From contig CM051456.1 of the NCBI GenBank assembly GCA_028274465.1, forward strand, positions 8,495,545-8,559,544: a DNA stretch of 64,000 nt. Reading direction: 5' to 3'. The translations under genes and the position numbers were made by a program. Origin of the DNA: Plantago ovata. Taxonomy: Eukaryota; Streptophyta; Magnoliopsida; Lamiales; Plantaginaceae. The notes under the pieces were generated by a model that worked only from the letters and a program-made list of their open reading frames with translations, made no database searches and was not told the origin of the DNA. Below, one piece after another: positions 1 through 11,630 of the stretch. The stretch's first letter is position 1. Every line of letters starts with the position of its first letter.

Positions 1-740
1 ATTATTTATCGGATTAGGTTTTGAAGGAAAAAAAGAAAGAAAGAAAAACACTGGAAAAGATGAAACAATGTGTGAAAATCATGGCATGTTATTAATTACA
101 ACAGCAGTAGTAGTATACATTCAATTTTTAACACCTTGGTCTAGCATATCGCATAACTGGTGGTGACAGAATTTTGATTTTGATTAATTCAAATATAAAT
201 TTTATATTAGTTTTTGAAGATACTTAATTTCATTTTTATTACAATTTGGAAACGTTTTCAATATATTTCGATATGTCTCACTAAATTAAGAATCCGTAAC
301 GTACCTCGAAATCGAGACTTAAATCCAGGCCGCCCATGAGTGAGGAGCGAGGTTTTTCCGGTGATTGATGAGATTGGAGAATGGGAGAAGAATGTGCGAA
401 GATCAATCTCCGTTTAATTATACAACCCCATTTTTCAAAACATAGAGGGGTATTTTGGACAACAAACATTTGCGGAAATTGACATTTGTCGAACGAAACA
501 AGGAAATGGTTTCTGGTCCGTTAAACATTTTCCTAGTCCATTTTAACAAATCAATCAAGGAAAAGTTCCACATTTACTACTACAGTTACATTTTTTACTT
601 GTGGGTTTGGACCGAATTATTTAAGAAATGTTAATTTTTATTTTCCTAGTCCAAATCAAACAATCTTTATAAGAAAAGTTTACGGTAAACTAAAACTTTT
701 TAAGTAGGTTTACTGGTGTTTGTTGTCGGTTTCTTTTAAT
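1..740. other. Intergenic, no gene seen
   Basis: AT-rich sequence. The short open frames here have no recognisable domain and no splice context, so nothing is called. Confidence 0.5.
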
Positions 741-742
741 TA

Positions 743-997
743 CTCCCTCCGTCCCACTGTAATTTATCCACTTTGACTTTTTACGGCCAATAGTTTTCAA
801 TTTTGACTTCCGATTACTTTTAAACTATAAAGATACGTATTTGACGAAATCATATTATGAAAATATAGGACCTAAATTTTCATAATATAATTTTATTAAA
901 TATGTTATCATTATAGTTTAAAAGTAATTAAGAATCAAAGTTGAAAATTGTTGATCGAAAAAAGTCAAACTGAGTAATTTCAAACGGGACAGAGGAG
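743..997. mobile_element. Stowaway-type MITE (Tc1/mariner class), 255 bp
   Basis: The left end reads CTCCCTCCGTCCCA and the right end is its imperfect inverse, GGGACAGAGGAG. A TA dinucleotide flanks both sides (741-742 and 998-999). The interior is AT-rich and folds back over most of its length. Size, terminal motif and TA target duplication are those of Stowaway MITEs. It is non-coding and non-autonomous. Confidence 0.85.
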
Positions 998-999
998 TA

Positions 1000-2027
1000 C
1001 ACGTTGAGCTGATTTTCTTGGAACTTTTTGGAAAGTTAATTTAAAAGGAGTTGTTATCATTTCTCTTTCAACTATATTTATTAATGTTGTACTATGATTT
1101 GATTTTTAGTGGAGTCGTATAAAAATTGGAAGCTATGTGCAAATTATTTAAGGGTCTATCAAAGTGTTTGGTGCTCAACTTGGGAGTTAATTTAAGAAAA
1201 AGTTGTAAAATGATGAATAGTTACCTCAATTAATTAAGGTGTGAAGAAAAATTGTGTTTGATGTTAATTTGAGATAAAAATAGGTATATAGAGTAGGGTA
1301 ATGATGATATGTAAAAACGCATATTTTTTGTTTTAACTCATGTTCGAAAATTGAGGAGAATGGAGGATATAGATGATATGGATATGGAGGATGAGTGAAA
1401 AAATGAAGGTTGGAGATTTTATTGGAGTTATTGACTAGAGAGAGAAAGAGGAAGTGATACAAGAAAGAAAATGGGAAAATGATATTAGAATTAAAATGAT
1501 GAATATTGTTGGTCATCTTACAAAATGAGCTCCAAACACAAAACTTATATTATTAAATTAAATGAGAAAACCAGTTGAACTCCAAAGACCATTTATATAT
1601 TTCTATTTTTGTAATTACTAAAAACGAACTTCATGTGCCCACCTCACAACAAAATCACCGTTTCATCTCAGGCGTTAAGAGTCTTAAGACGTAGACACAC
1701 ATAACTCATCGAACAGAAAACGCTGCTGCAAATATGGACTAAATTCATGTATATGTAACATCAGTACTCAACGATGCTAAATTGATGATTTTGATGGATC
1801 CATGCATCTAGAACAAACCAAGATAAGACTTGAGATTTCATTTCAGCAGCTGCTCATCTGTCGTAAATCCACTAAATCCCGCCCGTCACATGTTACATAT
1901 ACCACAAATTAATTACGTGACTACGTCAATGACTCAATCATAGAGCATCGTCGCACTGTGTGTATATATGTATAGTTTATAATATATACATCCCGTATGT
2001 TTATTTATGTCACATGTATTAATCGAC
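1000..2027. other. Intergenic and upstream region of the first P450
   Basis: AT-rich; no gene recognised. The antisense open frame near 1226-1516 is low-complexity. The last few hundred bases presumably hold regulatory sequence of the P450 that starts at 2126, but no specific element could be assigned apart from the TATA-like site at 2028. Confidence 0.4.
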
Positions 2028-2035
2028 TATATATA
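2028..2035 (+). promoter_or_regulatory. TATA-like box upstream of P450 copy 1
   Basis: TATATATA lies about 90 bp before the ATG at 2126, a plausible core-promoter distance with a 5'UTR of about 60 bases. TATA runs are common in this AT-rich DNA, so this is only a candidate. Confidence 0.4.
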
Positions 2036-2125
2036 TGTAATGTAACATGGATCCACCATTTCAGCTCTGTAAAGCTCAATTTATCAAATAATCAATCAAG
2101 AAACTAAGTTGAATCTGATATCACT

Positions 2126-3843
2126 ATGGATAGTATTTTGGCAGCAATTTCAGTGATTCTGTTCCTCTATCTACTCAATCAACTACTCCAATCTTTTAAC
2201 AGAAACAAAAAACTGCCACCAGGTCCAATTGGCCTTCCAATTCTAGGCCATTTCCATCTCCTAGGAACCAATCCACATCAAAATCTGTCCCGTCTAGCCC
2301 GTAAACATGGCCCCATCATGTCCCTGCGCCTCGGGTTCGTCCAAACTATCGTCATATCCTCTCCACACGCAGCAGAGCTCGTTCTCAAGTCCCACGACCA
2401 CATTTTCGCCAACAGGCCTGCCCACCAGGGTTCCAAACACGTAGGGTACGAACAGAAAGGGATTATATTTGGCCACTATGGCCCACACTGGCGCAACATG
2501 CGGAAGCTGTGTACAGTGAAGTTGCTAAGTCAGCTCAAGATTAACCAATTTCGCCCCGTGAGGACGAAAGAGGTTGAGCTTTTGATCAAATCAATTCAAC
2601 ATGCTGCGAAAAGGGAAGAGATTGTGGATTTGAGCGCGAGAGTGGCAGGGCTGACCGCGGATATAACATGTCTGATGGTGTTTGGGAGGAAGTATGATAA
2701 TAGTGATGTGGGTGAGAAAGGTTTTAAAGCTGTTATTGATGAGGCCGAACAGCTCGGTGCGGCCTTTAATCTGGCGGACTATTTTCCGTATATAGAGGTG
2801 CTGGATTTACAGGGGTTAACTCGTCGATTGAAGGAGTTGAGCAAGACTTTTGACGGGTTTCTAGAGAGGATTATTTGTGATCATGTGTTGGATAAGAACA
2901 ATACTCGAACTCAAGACTTTACTGATATTTTGATGGATATGTTGGAGTCCGGAGAAGCTGGCTTCGAATTCGACCGGCGGCATGTTAAGGCTGTGCTATT
3001 TGTAAGTTTGCATCTGAACCAAATCATTTTTTTTTTTTTCAATTCAATTTAGATAAATTCTCTTAAATTTCATTCAGTTTAGTCATTCCTTTAATCATTT
3101 GAGTTGTGCAAAGTGCCAAAGTGTAAACTTCATTCAGTTTAGCATTACTTTGACCAATTAAAAAGTCCCCCTGGATTTAGTGAAATGATGAATAGAGATG
3201 TAACTGAATGAAAATGATGTGTATTTAGGAGATATTTGTGGCGGGTTCAGACACATCTTCGACAACAATTGAGTGGGCGTTATCGGAACTCATTAGGCAC
3301 CCGGAGAAGATGAAGAAGCTCCAAGAAGAATTGGAAATGGTTGTTGGAAAGGAGAATATGGTTGAGGAATCACATCTTGAATGCCTTGAATATTTGGATT
3401 TCGTTGTGAAAGAAACGTTGAGGCTTCATCCTCCCGCTCCTTTAATACTGCCTCACGAGTCAATGGAAGATTGCTCACTAGATGGGTTCCACGTTCCAAA
3501 GAAATCGAGAGTCATGGTGAATGTATGGGCTATTGGTAGAGATCCTGAAATTTGGGCTGATCCAGAAAAGTTTTCGCCCGAGAGGTTTTGGACTAGCAAT
3601 GTTGAAGTTACTGGGCATGATTTCCGACTATTACCATTTGGATCCGGGAGAAGGGGTTGTCCCGGGATGCAACTAGGACTACTACTGGTTCGACAGGTGG
3701 TCGCTCAATTGGTGCATTGCTTCGATTGGAAGCTCCCAGAAGGCATGTCGCATTCTAATTTAGACATGTCAGAGCACTTTGGTTTCGTCACGTGTAGAGC
3801 TAAGCATCTTAGGGCTATTCCAACATGTCGGATGCATAAGTAG
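2126..3843 (+). CDS. Cytochrome P450, CYP71 clan, CYP736A-like (copy 1)
   Basis: Heme-thiolate monooxygenase, ER-anchored, that would use NADPH-P450 reductase to hydroxylate a small molecule; the substrate is unknown. Two exons, 2126-3001 and 3229-3843, join in phase 0 across a 227-bp GT-AG intron and give 496 aa, the normal length. Visible in order: hydrophobic N-terminal anchor (residues about 5-20), proline hinge [12 protein letters not shown]-helix AGSDTSS (297-303) starting four residues into exon 2, ExxR motif ETLR (about 354), PERF, and heme loop [10 protein letters not shown] (429-438) with the cysteine ligand near 436. The intron sits where many CYP71-clan genes have their single intron. 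The C-terminal stretch [10 protein letters not shown]...LDMSE..FG recalls CYP736A members. The next gene is a tandem paralogue 412 bp downstream. No defect is seen. Confidence 0.93.
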
Positions 3844-4255
3844 ACGATTTCGCTGTTTAAAAGCTCAACGGGCCCAGTGGGACTTGGCAACAATGAAAGT
3901 GATCGGCTACAAAGTAATATCCAAAAGAAACTTCATGTGTTTTATTTAAGTACTAAAATATCCTTCACCACAATTAAATCGCAAGTAGCATCAATCGTGA
4001 GACGACAAAACGTGCACATAAAATTCATAGGTCTATGGTGAGGTTCATATTGGACATATATACAGAATCAAGATAAGAAGATAAAGACAAATTACAACAC
4101 TGCAACACTACTATTAATTGAATCAATAATATCAAGAAGCAACACTGCAACAGTACTACTATTAATTAGTGACTCAGAGTCTCACAGGTCCAACATTTCA
4201 ACACTATACATAATTACTGTGCTCAATCAATAAGAAAGAAGATTAGCTCAATCAG
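3844..4255. other. Short intergenic spacer between the tandem P450 genes
   Basis: 412 bp holding the 3'UTR of copy 1 and the promoter of copy 2. A short direct repeat around 'caacactgcaac' occurs at about 4095 and 4141. No other feature was recognised. Confidence 0.4.
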
Positions 4256-5861
4256 ATGGCTGGTCTTTGGGCATTAATCTCATTGATTCTGTTTCTCTAC
4301 CTACTGTTTCAACTACTCCAAAGCCTAAACAAGAACAAAAAACTGCCTCCAGGTCCAATAGGGCTTCCCATTCTAGGCCATTTCCATCTCTTAGGGACTA
4401 ATCCACACTCAAACTTGGCCGTTCTCGCCCGTAAACATGGCCCCATCATGTCCCTCCGGTTCGGCTTCGTCCCAGCCATCGTTGTATCCTCACCACATGC
4501 AGCCGAGCTTGTCCTCAAGTCCCACGACGACATTTTCGCCAACCGGCCTCCTATGCAGGCTTCCAAGCACGTAGGGTATGACCAGACAGGGATTATTTTC
4601 GCCCACTACGGCGCATACTGGCGCAACATGAGGAAACTCTGTACCCTCAAGTTGCTAAGTCAACTCAAGACCAACCAGTTTCGTCCCATGAGGACGAAAG
4701 AGGTTGAGCTTCTGATCGATTCGATAAAACATTCTGCGAAAAATGAAGAGGTTGTAGATTTGAGCGCGAGCGTGGCAGGGCTGACCGCGGATATAACATG
4801 TTTGATGGTGTTTGGGAGGAAGTATGATAATAGTGATGTGGGTGAGACAGGTTTTAAAGCTATTATGGATGAGGCGGAACAGCTTGGTGCGGCTTTTAAT
4901 CTGGCGGACTATTTTCCGTATATAGAGGCGCTGGATTTACAGGGGTTAACTCGTCGAATGAAGGGGGTGAGCAAGATTTTTGACGGGTTCCTAGAGAGGA
5001 TCATTCGTGATCATGTGTTGGATAAAGATAATACTCGAACTCAAGACTTTACGGATATTATGGTGGATATGTTGGAGTCTGGCGAAGCTGGCTTCGAATT
5101 CGACCGTCGTCATGTTAAGGCCGTGCTCTTGGTAAGTTTTCTTTTGTTTTCATTAACGTTTTTAATCATATTGGATGATTGAAAGTTATTTCATTTAAGC
5201 ATAATTCGAGATGTAACTGGATATGATATATGTATGGTTTGTGTAGGAGATCTTTATAGCGGGTTCAGATACATCTTCGACGACAATTGAGTGGGCGTTA
5301 TCGGAACTCATAAGGCACCCGGAGAAGATGAAGAAGCTCCAAGAAGAATTGGAAATGGTTGTTGGAAAGGAGCATATGGTGGAGGAATCACATCTTGAAC
5401 GCCTTGAATATTTGGATTTCGTTGTGAAAGAAACGTTGAGGCTTCATCCTCCTGCTCCTTTACTACTGCCTCACGAGTCGATGGAAGATTGCTCGCTAGA
5501 CGGGTTCCACGTTCCAAAGAAATCCAGAATCATGGTGAATGTATGGGCTATTGGTAGAGATCCTGAAATTTGGCCGGACCCTGAAAAGTTTTCACCCGAG
5601 AGGTTTATGACTAGCAATGTTGATGTTACTGGGCATGATTTCCGACTCTTACCATTTGGGGCCGGGAGAAGGGGTTGTCCCGGGATGCAACTAGGACTAC
5701 TACTGGTTCGACTTGTGCTTGCTCAATTGGTGCATTGCTTCGACTGGAAACTTCCAGATGGCATGTCCCATTCTGAGCTAGACATGTCGGAGCACTTTGG
5801 TTTCGTAACGTGTAGAGCCAAGCATCTTAGGGCTATTCCTACATATCGATCGCTCGCATAA
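4256..5861 (+). CDS. Cytochrome P450, CYP71 clan, CYP736A-like (copy 2)
   Basis: Tandem paralogue of the upstream gene with identical architecture: exon 1 4256-5131 (876 nt) and exon 2 5247-5861 (615 nt), joined in phase 0 across a 115-bp intron, giving 496 aa. Motifs are complete: N-terminal anchor, [11 protein letters not shown] hinge, AGSDTSS I-helix at the start of exon 2, ETLR, PERF, and [10 protein letters not shown] heme loop with the cysteine ligand. All 5' and 3' splice sites are consensus. The 3' half of exon 1 and exon 2 are nearly identical to copy 1 at DNA level while the first ~500 bases are visibly more diverged, which hints at gene conversion. The substrate cannot be inferred. 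The gene looks intact and presumably functional. Confidence 0.93.
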
Positions 5862-7096
5862 GTAGATGAATTTACATTGTTAAAGCTCCTCGTCTTGCGT
5901 TTTGGACTTGATGTATTTGTTATATAAACAACAGTATGCATATTGTTTTATAATGTGATTTGCATATTTTATATCAAACTCAAACCACTCTGTTCCAAAG
6001 AAGACACATGTAATTGGCTTTGGAGTTGCACATGCAGGGCAATTAAGGTTGTAGGTTGCAACACTAGCAAGAATATTAAAGTTTGGTTATGTGGGCCACG
6101 AGATGGCCGACCCAATTAAGTACCTCTGTAAACTGTATGTATGGTGGCCCATATATTTGGGGAAAAATACGCGTCGGGCCAATTCGAAAATTCTAATAAA
6201 AACGACCCAAAACGTTTTTGTATTAGAAATTTAGAATGCAGTGGTTTTGTCCTTGTGTACTGACGGAACTACCTTCACCATTTAATCAACAACCACCACC
6301 ATTTAATCAGATCACCACCACCCAAACACCTTTTGACCACACCACCACCACTACACATAATGACCACCACATCACCACAACCACAACCACTGCACCTCAG
6401 ATGATGTGCACGGCCACCACAACCACCATCCACCATCATCAAATGATCTTTGAAGTTTTCACAACCATTTTTACCCCCTTCTGCCAAATCTAAGAGCCAT
6501 AAGGGGGTGAAGGGGGTATATTGGTAAAATAACTAGACTTTTTCATTACCAAATTGCCATGCGGCTTTTTTATGATTAAAATCAGAAAATCGCTAGCCCT
6601 TTTCTCAGTCCCATGGACAACAATTTCATTTATCTAATTACCCTATTCTTATTTCTACACTACCACTTTATAACTTCAAATACACATATACCAACCCGTC
6701 GGTCCGATCTCTTTTTACTACTTAGCATCCTTAATCAATTTCATTGATGGACACGAGTTCGACAAATAACACAAGGATTCTAGCTCATTCTGCAATTGAT
6801 AGGAATAGAAGAATCTGTTTTGTCTAAAGAATTAATTAATTAAAAATTAATTTGGTCCTTAATCAAGTTATATGCATCATCCGGTGAAGGCCAATAGATT
6901 TGAAAGGTGGCACTGACGTGTAATGTTCACCATCATCCACTTGGTAGTAGGGTTCTCTTTGCCACACAATCGATTTGATGCTATAGGCGCACCACTACTA
7001 TACAAGTCAAATTTAAAATGCATCTCTTTCTTTTTACAAGTGATTTTATGCTTATTCCACATATATACGCATGCATGTATAACTATTTAATTCCTT
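5862..7096. other. Intergenic, no gene seen
   Basis: Includes a simple-sequence patch rich in ACC/CAC triplets (about 6285-6440) whose open frames in both directions are low-complexity His/Thr or Gly/Val strings. These are rejected as genes. The remainder is AT-rich and unassigned. Confidence 0.5.
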
Positions 7097-7324
7097 CTCC
7101 CTTTCATTACAAAATTCCTAAAAGACTATTCATCGCGACCTTTGATCATGTATGACTTTTAAATTAAACTATATCTATATAAATTAAAAGTTGATTATAA
7201 AAATATACTCCATTTAATTTCATGATATAATTTTATTATATTTTGCTCTAATGTAATTTGAGAGTTATACGTGGTCAAAGGTCGCGATAAATAGTTACCT
7301 TAAGAACTTTGTAATGAAACGGAG
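7097..7324. mobile_element. Stowaway-like MITE, 228 bp
   Basis: Left end CTCCCTTTCATTACAAA and right end TTTGTAATGAAACGGAG are inverse copies. Just inside, CATCGCGACCTTTGA on the left pairs with TCAAAGGTCGCGAT on the right. TA follows the right end, while the left flank reads TT, so one target copy has mutated. It has no coding capacity. Confidence 0.75.
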
Positions 7325-7504
7325 TAAGTATATTCTATCCCTTTTCACAAATGTCAAACCCAAACATTTGCTGATGTGCATGTTTGATATTGTTGGTAAG
7401 GCATAGCATTCTGTACAAAAAGAGGGCGGAAAAGGTCAATCGATTAATGTGACAGATGAAAGGTATAGCCCTATTCGAGAATCGGTTTAAATGAATAGAT
7501 TTCT

Positions 7505-7860
7505 TTTATTTTTTTAGAAAAAGATGATTATATTATCAATCAGGAACATATGGCAAAAGTAAAAGTGTCAAAACCTACGCAATCACACCTAGAGTCATGA
7601 GTCAAACAATGTGTGGTTTTATTACAAGTACGATAAACATGCATAAACGAAATAGAAAAAGAAGAGGTGATTGCTTTGATTTCCGCAATGATACGGCCAA
7701 TCCTGGAATAAGGTGATGCCTGGAGAAGTTGGTTGATAACAGAGATACAATCCCCTTTCAGTTTTAAATTTGAAGATTTGGTCGAGTTAAAATTGGTAGC
7801 AATTAGATGTTCCTTTCTTTTTCTGTTTTCTTTTTATTATTTATAACTACATTATTATGA
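7505..7860 (-). mobile_element. LINE-type retrotransposon remnant (RNase H-like 3' end)
   Basis: On the minus strand an open stretch ends in a C-terminal RNase H-like (RVT_3) pattern. It contains GDCISVINQLLQ, then RIGRIIAEIKAI and FMHVYRTCNKTTHCLTH, matching the family pattern 'F.H..R..N..AH.LA'. About 40 bases further on is an A-rich tail, seen as T7 on the plus strand near 7511. This is the usual layout of a 5'-truncated plant LINE. The upstream reverse transcriptase is absent. It is a relic, not a gene. Confidence 0.55.
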
Positions 7861-8760
7861 CTTTTTATATATGGTGTATCCATTGAAAGAGATAAAAGGT
7901 AGAGGGAAATGGGGAAAAGCTGGTTTGTAGATGTGTCTGGTTCGTGACCAGTGGAGGATAAGATCCAGAGATGCCTTGTTTGAAATCCATACTAGTCAAA
8001 AACTCCATGCCTGATAACTGATTTGCAAAAATAGCATGCATTATATCCCACATAAATCCATAATTATATTTAGTGATCCCTTAATCATAACGAACATGCT
8101 TGTTAGCTACTACTGTAAAAGACTAAAAGTCATGATTTTTCTATCTATAAAAAAAAAAGGAATAAATTAGATGAGTACTCTATGTCGTTTTGGATTTCTA
8201 CTGTATCTGTTGCATGCGACTTATTCAATCGGATTCTTTTTTAGGGAGCGGTTTTCCTAACAGTGTACGTCTGCAAAACTTGAACCCGGAGTGAGCCAAC
8301 AAGGCAACAACTGTCGGTAAATTAGATGAGTATGTCAAATCACTTGTGTAAAATAGTTAACTATAGACTTTTCTTGAGGACAATCATCATTACATTTAAA
8401 AGAATTTTATGATAATTAATTACTCATTTTACTACAACAAACATCAATGAGTCAGTCTTCTATCCATTACTCTAATAATGGCTTTATGGGCATTGTGAAT
8501 TTCTCTTATAAATTTCATTGTTCTATAATTGGATAGAGAGGAATTGGGAAGGGCTACAAGGGAACATATTCCAAGCATGGGCCTAGAGATAATGCAGAAC
8601 ATGATTGGAAGGCCAAAAATAGCAAAGAATGGTGATAAAGTATGGAGAAAAAATAAAAATAAGGATTGAATAATTCCATTTCACATAATCAATACATTTA
8701 AAAAAAGACCTTTTGTAACCACTTGGAATAATATTAGACACCATCATCCTTAGCCCTATC
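7861..8760. other. Intergenic, upstream of the MIR169 cluster
   Basis: AT-rich sequence without a recognisable gene. The antisense frame at 7865-8053 has no domain. The right end is the presumed promoter region of the MIR169 transcript. Confidence 0.4.
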
Positions 8761-8768
8761 TATAAATA
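8761..8768 (+). promoter_or_regulatory. TATA box for the MIR169 primary transcript
   Basis: TATAAATA lies 81 bp before the base of the first MIR169 hairpin. That fits a pol II start near 8793 and one primary transcript carrying both hairpins. The motif is exact, but the assignment to this transcript is inference. Confidence 0.55.
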
Positions 8769-8841
8769 GAGTGATTCATTCAAGAAAATAGGCAACCAAC
8801 TAACAAACATGCAATATTCAAGAGTTGTTCTTGCATGAAGA

Positions 8842-8982
8842 TAAGAGCAGGTTTGATAGCCAAGGATGACTTGCCTGCAGCAATATGCAACAAATGATCA
8901 GTCGGTTAAGAACTTAAGATAGCCTGCTTCATTTGGTGTTTGCGATTTAGGCAGTCTCCTTGGCTAATCGGACGTGCTCTTA
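8842..8982 (+). ncRNA. MIR169 precursor, hairpin 1
   Basis: The 5' arm at 8857-8877 begins TAGCCAAGGATGACTTGCC and is a perfect 21-nt member of the conserved plant miR169 family. The 3' arm at 8950-8968 reads GGCAGTCTCCTTGGCTAAT, the expected passenger strand, and pairs with it. The stem base also closes: TAAGAGCA (8842-8849) is complementary to TGCTCTTA (8975-8982). miR169 is loaded into AGO1 and cleaves transcripts of NF-YA (HAP2) transcription factors, acting in drought, nutrient and developmental responses. A second hairpin follows 95 bp downstream on the same strand, so the two are probably co-transcribed. Confidence 0.93.
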
Positions 8983-9077
8983 CCTCTCATGCCAGGCCTC
9001 CTGCTTTTACTGCCATTCCGAAACCAAAATGCACTTCCTTATAAGAAGTTAGAAGAAGTGTAGCCTCACATGGTGGT

Positions 9078-9211
9078 AAGAGTCTTGTTAATTTGGTAGC
9101 CAAGGATGACTTGCCTGCTCCATTGTTAATCAATCAATCAATGTTTCCATTATATGGTTACATGGTTAATTTGGTTTCAGGCAGTCTCCTTGGCTATCCA
9201 GATAGACTCTT
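9078..9211 (+). ncRNA. MIR169 precursor, hairpin 2
   Basis: The same 21-nt miR169 guide occurs on the 5' arm at 9097-9117, with the passenger strand GGCAGTCTCCTTGGCTATC at 9180-9198. The stem base closes through AAGAGTCT (9078-9085) and AGACTCTT (9204-9211). Loop and flanking sequence differ from hairpin 1, so this is an old or diverging tandem duplicate rather than a recent copy. Tandem MIR169 pairs are known in other plants. The target would be NF-YA mRNAs. The protein frame that runs through this hairpin (9093-9308) is rejected. Confidence 0.93.
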
Positions 9212-9734
<523 letters not shown>

Positions 9735-9739
<5 letters not shown>

Positions 9740-10615
9740 GAACGGGCTCTGGGCGTTAAAATCATATCAGGCATGTATTTTTCATGGCTCCATCTGCTGT
9801 AAGGGATCCTTCTGACCTTCTCATGAATCTTCGATTTCACATCAATTTCAACCTTGCATGTATATGCTACATTAATATTGATGTTTCCTTGTCCACCACA
9901 AGCAACTCATCTGTCTTGTTCTGATCATATATTAACCTCTTTAATTTGAAGCTTTCATCTGTTTGTTTTACCCCGTATAACTGCGTAAAGCCCCACGACT
10001 ACGATAACTGCTCCAATGAAGCTGCAATTAATTTCATTCGATTTAGTATATATTGGTCCAATTCTGATTTTTCTGTTCAATAGAAACTATCAGTCTATCA
10101 TGAACTGGAAAGCCCTGAATAAGGGCACTGCAATCTATTAGAGGGACACGGTAATACCTAAGCGCGGTAAGCAGGGCCAGGTCGGATGAGCCCCCCTATA
10201 AATTCATTGTGATCCCTAGTTCTAAGTTCCAGCCCACATAAAAAACTAGGCCGAACAGGATAACCCAAATAGAGTTACAAAATACTTGGCCCACCATATG
10301 CAAATAAAAATACAATTTCTGTTTCTGCTATTTCAGCTTCAGACTTAGATAGAACATACACTCTTCCTTACAATTTCCACTCAGTAGCCATAGAGGATAG
10401 TTCTTGGATCAGCCACGGTTGGCCGGGATATATGGTCTTGCTGCTGTCTCACAGCCTCCCCTCACTTTTTTTCTCCTCTTTTTCTTTTAAGTTCCATGGT
10501 CAAACTTAGTTGTAATAAGAAATTAAAATAAACAAATTATCATGTCCATCTTCATTCATAAGTTCCAGAAGATTGATGATTCTCAAATTAATTTAAATTT
10601 GTTCATAAATTTCAA
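9735..10615. other. Intergenic, no gene seen
   Basis: Unassigned sequence. A GC-richer patch at about 10130-10270 looks like an old repeat fragment but matches no family I can name. Confidence 0.4.
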
Positions 10616-10622
10616 AAGGAAA

Positions 10623-10672
10623 AAAATTTGGACCATTTCTCGATTTGTGCGTGTCATCCTTGCGCAGGGGCC

Positions 10673-10704
<32 letters not shown>

Positions 10705-10724
10705 TCGGATGTCCCCGAAGGGAC
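10623..10724 (-). ncRNA. U6 spliceosomal snRNA
   Basis: The reverse complement begins GTCCCTTCGGGGACATCCG (5' stem-loop), contains the ACAGAGA box that pairs with the 5' splice site, continues through AGCATGGCCCCTGCGC and ends before a run of U (A7 on the plus strand at 10620-10626), the pol III terminator. Length is about 102 nt, as for plant U6, and no mismatch to the conserved core was noticed. U6 forms the catalytic centre of the spliceosome with U2 and U4/U5. A USE and a TATA box at pol III spacing lie directly upstream, so this is probably an active gene rather than a retro-pseudogene. Confidence 0.96.
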
Positions 10725-10747
10725 AAGCATAAATAAGGAGCTAGCTG

Positions 10748-10755
10748 TATATAAA
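10748..10755 (-). promoter_or_regulatory. TATA box of the U6 gene
   Basis: TTTATATA on the minus strand, 24 bp upstream of the U6 5' end, where plant U-snRNA TATA boxes sit. Confidence 0.85.
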
Positions 10756-10779
10756 GCGTAAAGAAGAGATATGTGTTCC

Positions 10780-10790
10780 TGTTGTGGGAT
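10780..10790 (-). promoter_or_regulatory. Upstream sequence element (USE) of the U6 gene
   Basis: ATCCCACAACA on the minus strand resembles the plant snRNA USE consensus RTCCCACATCG. The gap to the TATA box is 24 bp. The short USE-TATA spacing is what distinguishes pol III (U6) from pol II U-snRNA promoters in plants. Confidence 0.75.
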
Positions 10791-11260
10791 ATTAGAGCTT
10801 GCAATTGTTGGGGCATATTGGGCCGTAATAGACAGAAAATAGGACGGCCCAAACACAAATTCATATCTAAACTAGACAAGCAAACCTGAAGAAACAAGCT
10901 TAATTACAAGTTACATTACAAATATTGAATGAACAAGTCTGGAAACTCTACTCAGATAAATAAACAGAGAAAAATTTCGATGTTTTTAAGGCCATTCTCA
11001 TACATGTTATCTACCCCATGGTCATGAATTATATGAAAAAATTAAAATTGATCACATATTTAACAATGTGATCTAGAAGTTAGAACACACACTCTTGCTC
11101 TTCCTCTGGTCAAGAGTACTAATTAGGATATAACTTCTCTATAATGTTAAGAGTCATTACATAAATTAAACAAACTGTTCCAATGGCAATGTTAATGCTT
11201 ATTTAACGATCAAAACAAAAGTTACAGAGATAAAAAAAAAAACTAGTGTTGGCCTGGTAA
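10791..11260. other. Spacer between the U6 and PSK genes
   Basis: AT-rich; contains distal U6 promoter sequence and probably the 3'UTR of the PSK gene. No further gene recognised. Confidence 0.4.
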
Positions 11261-11547
11261 TCAAGGTAGAGACTGTGTATAGATGTAATCTTCATTCTCT
11301 AAGATAGTCTCTTGTGAACGTCCTTCAGCATCCTCTTTGCACTCTAGACTACTACTTACCGGATCCTCGCACTTGCTTTCTGCCCCCTGATCCAGTCCAG
11401 ACAACAAATATATCATGCTACAAGTGTATACTCTATATTCTTGTGAAATTAAAACTCAAACTTGTGATGAAATTTCTACCAAGAAAGCATCCAATAAAAC
11501 AAAACTATATATGTAGTTCTTGTAATCAAAATATCCAAAACAGAACT

Positions 11548-11630
<83 letters not shown>

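Noticed and set aside
3238..3843. Independent gene starting at GTG 3238 (similarly 51771 and 48848)
   Set aside because: These are internal exons of spliced genes; the GTG is not a start codon.
6236..6493. His/Thr-rich frame and its Gly/Val-rich antisense
   Set aside because: Low-complexity ACC/CAC repeats, no splice or promoter context.
10593..10897. Two antisense frames of 73 and 87 codons
   Set aside because: They run through the U6 snRNA and its promoter.
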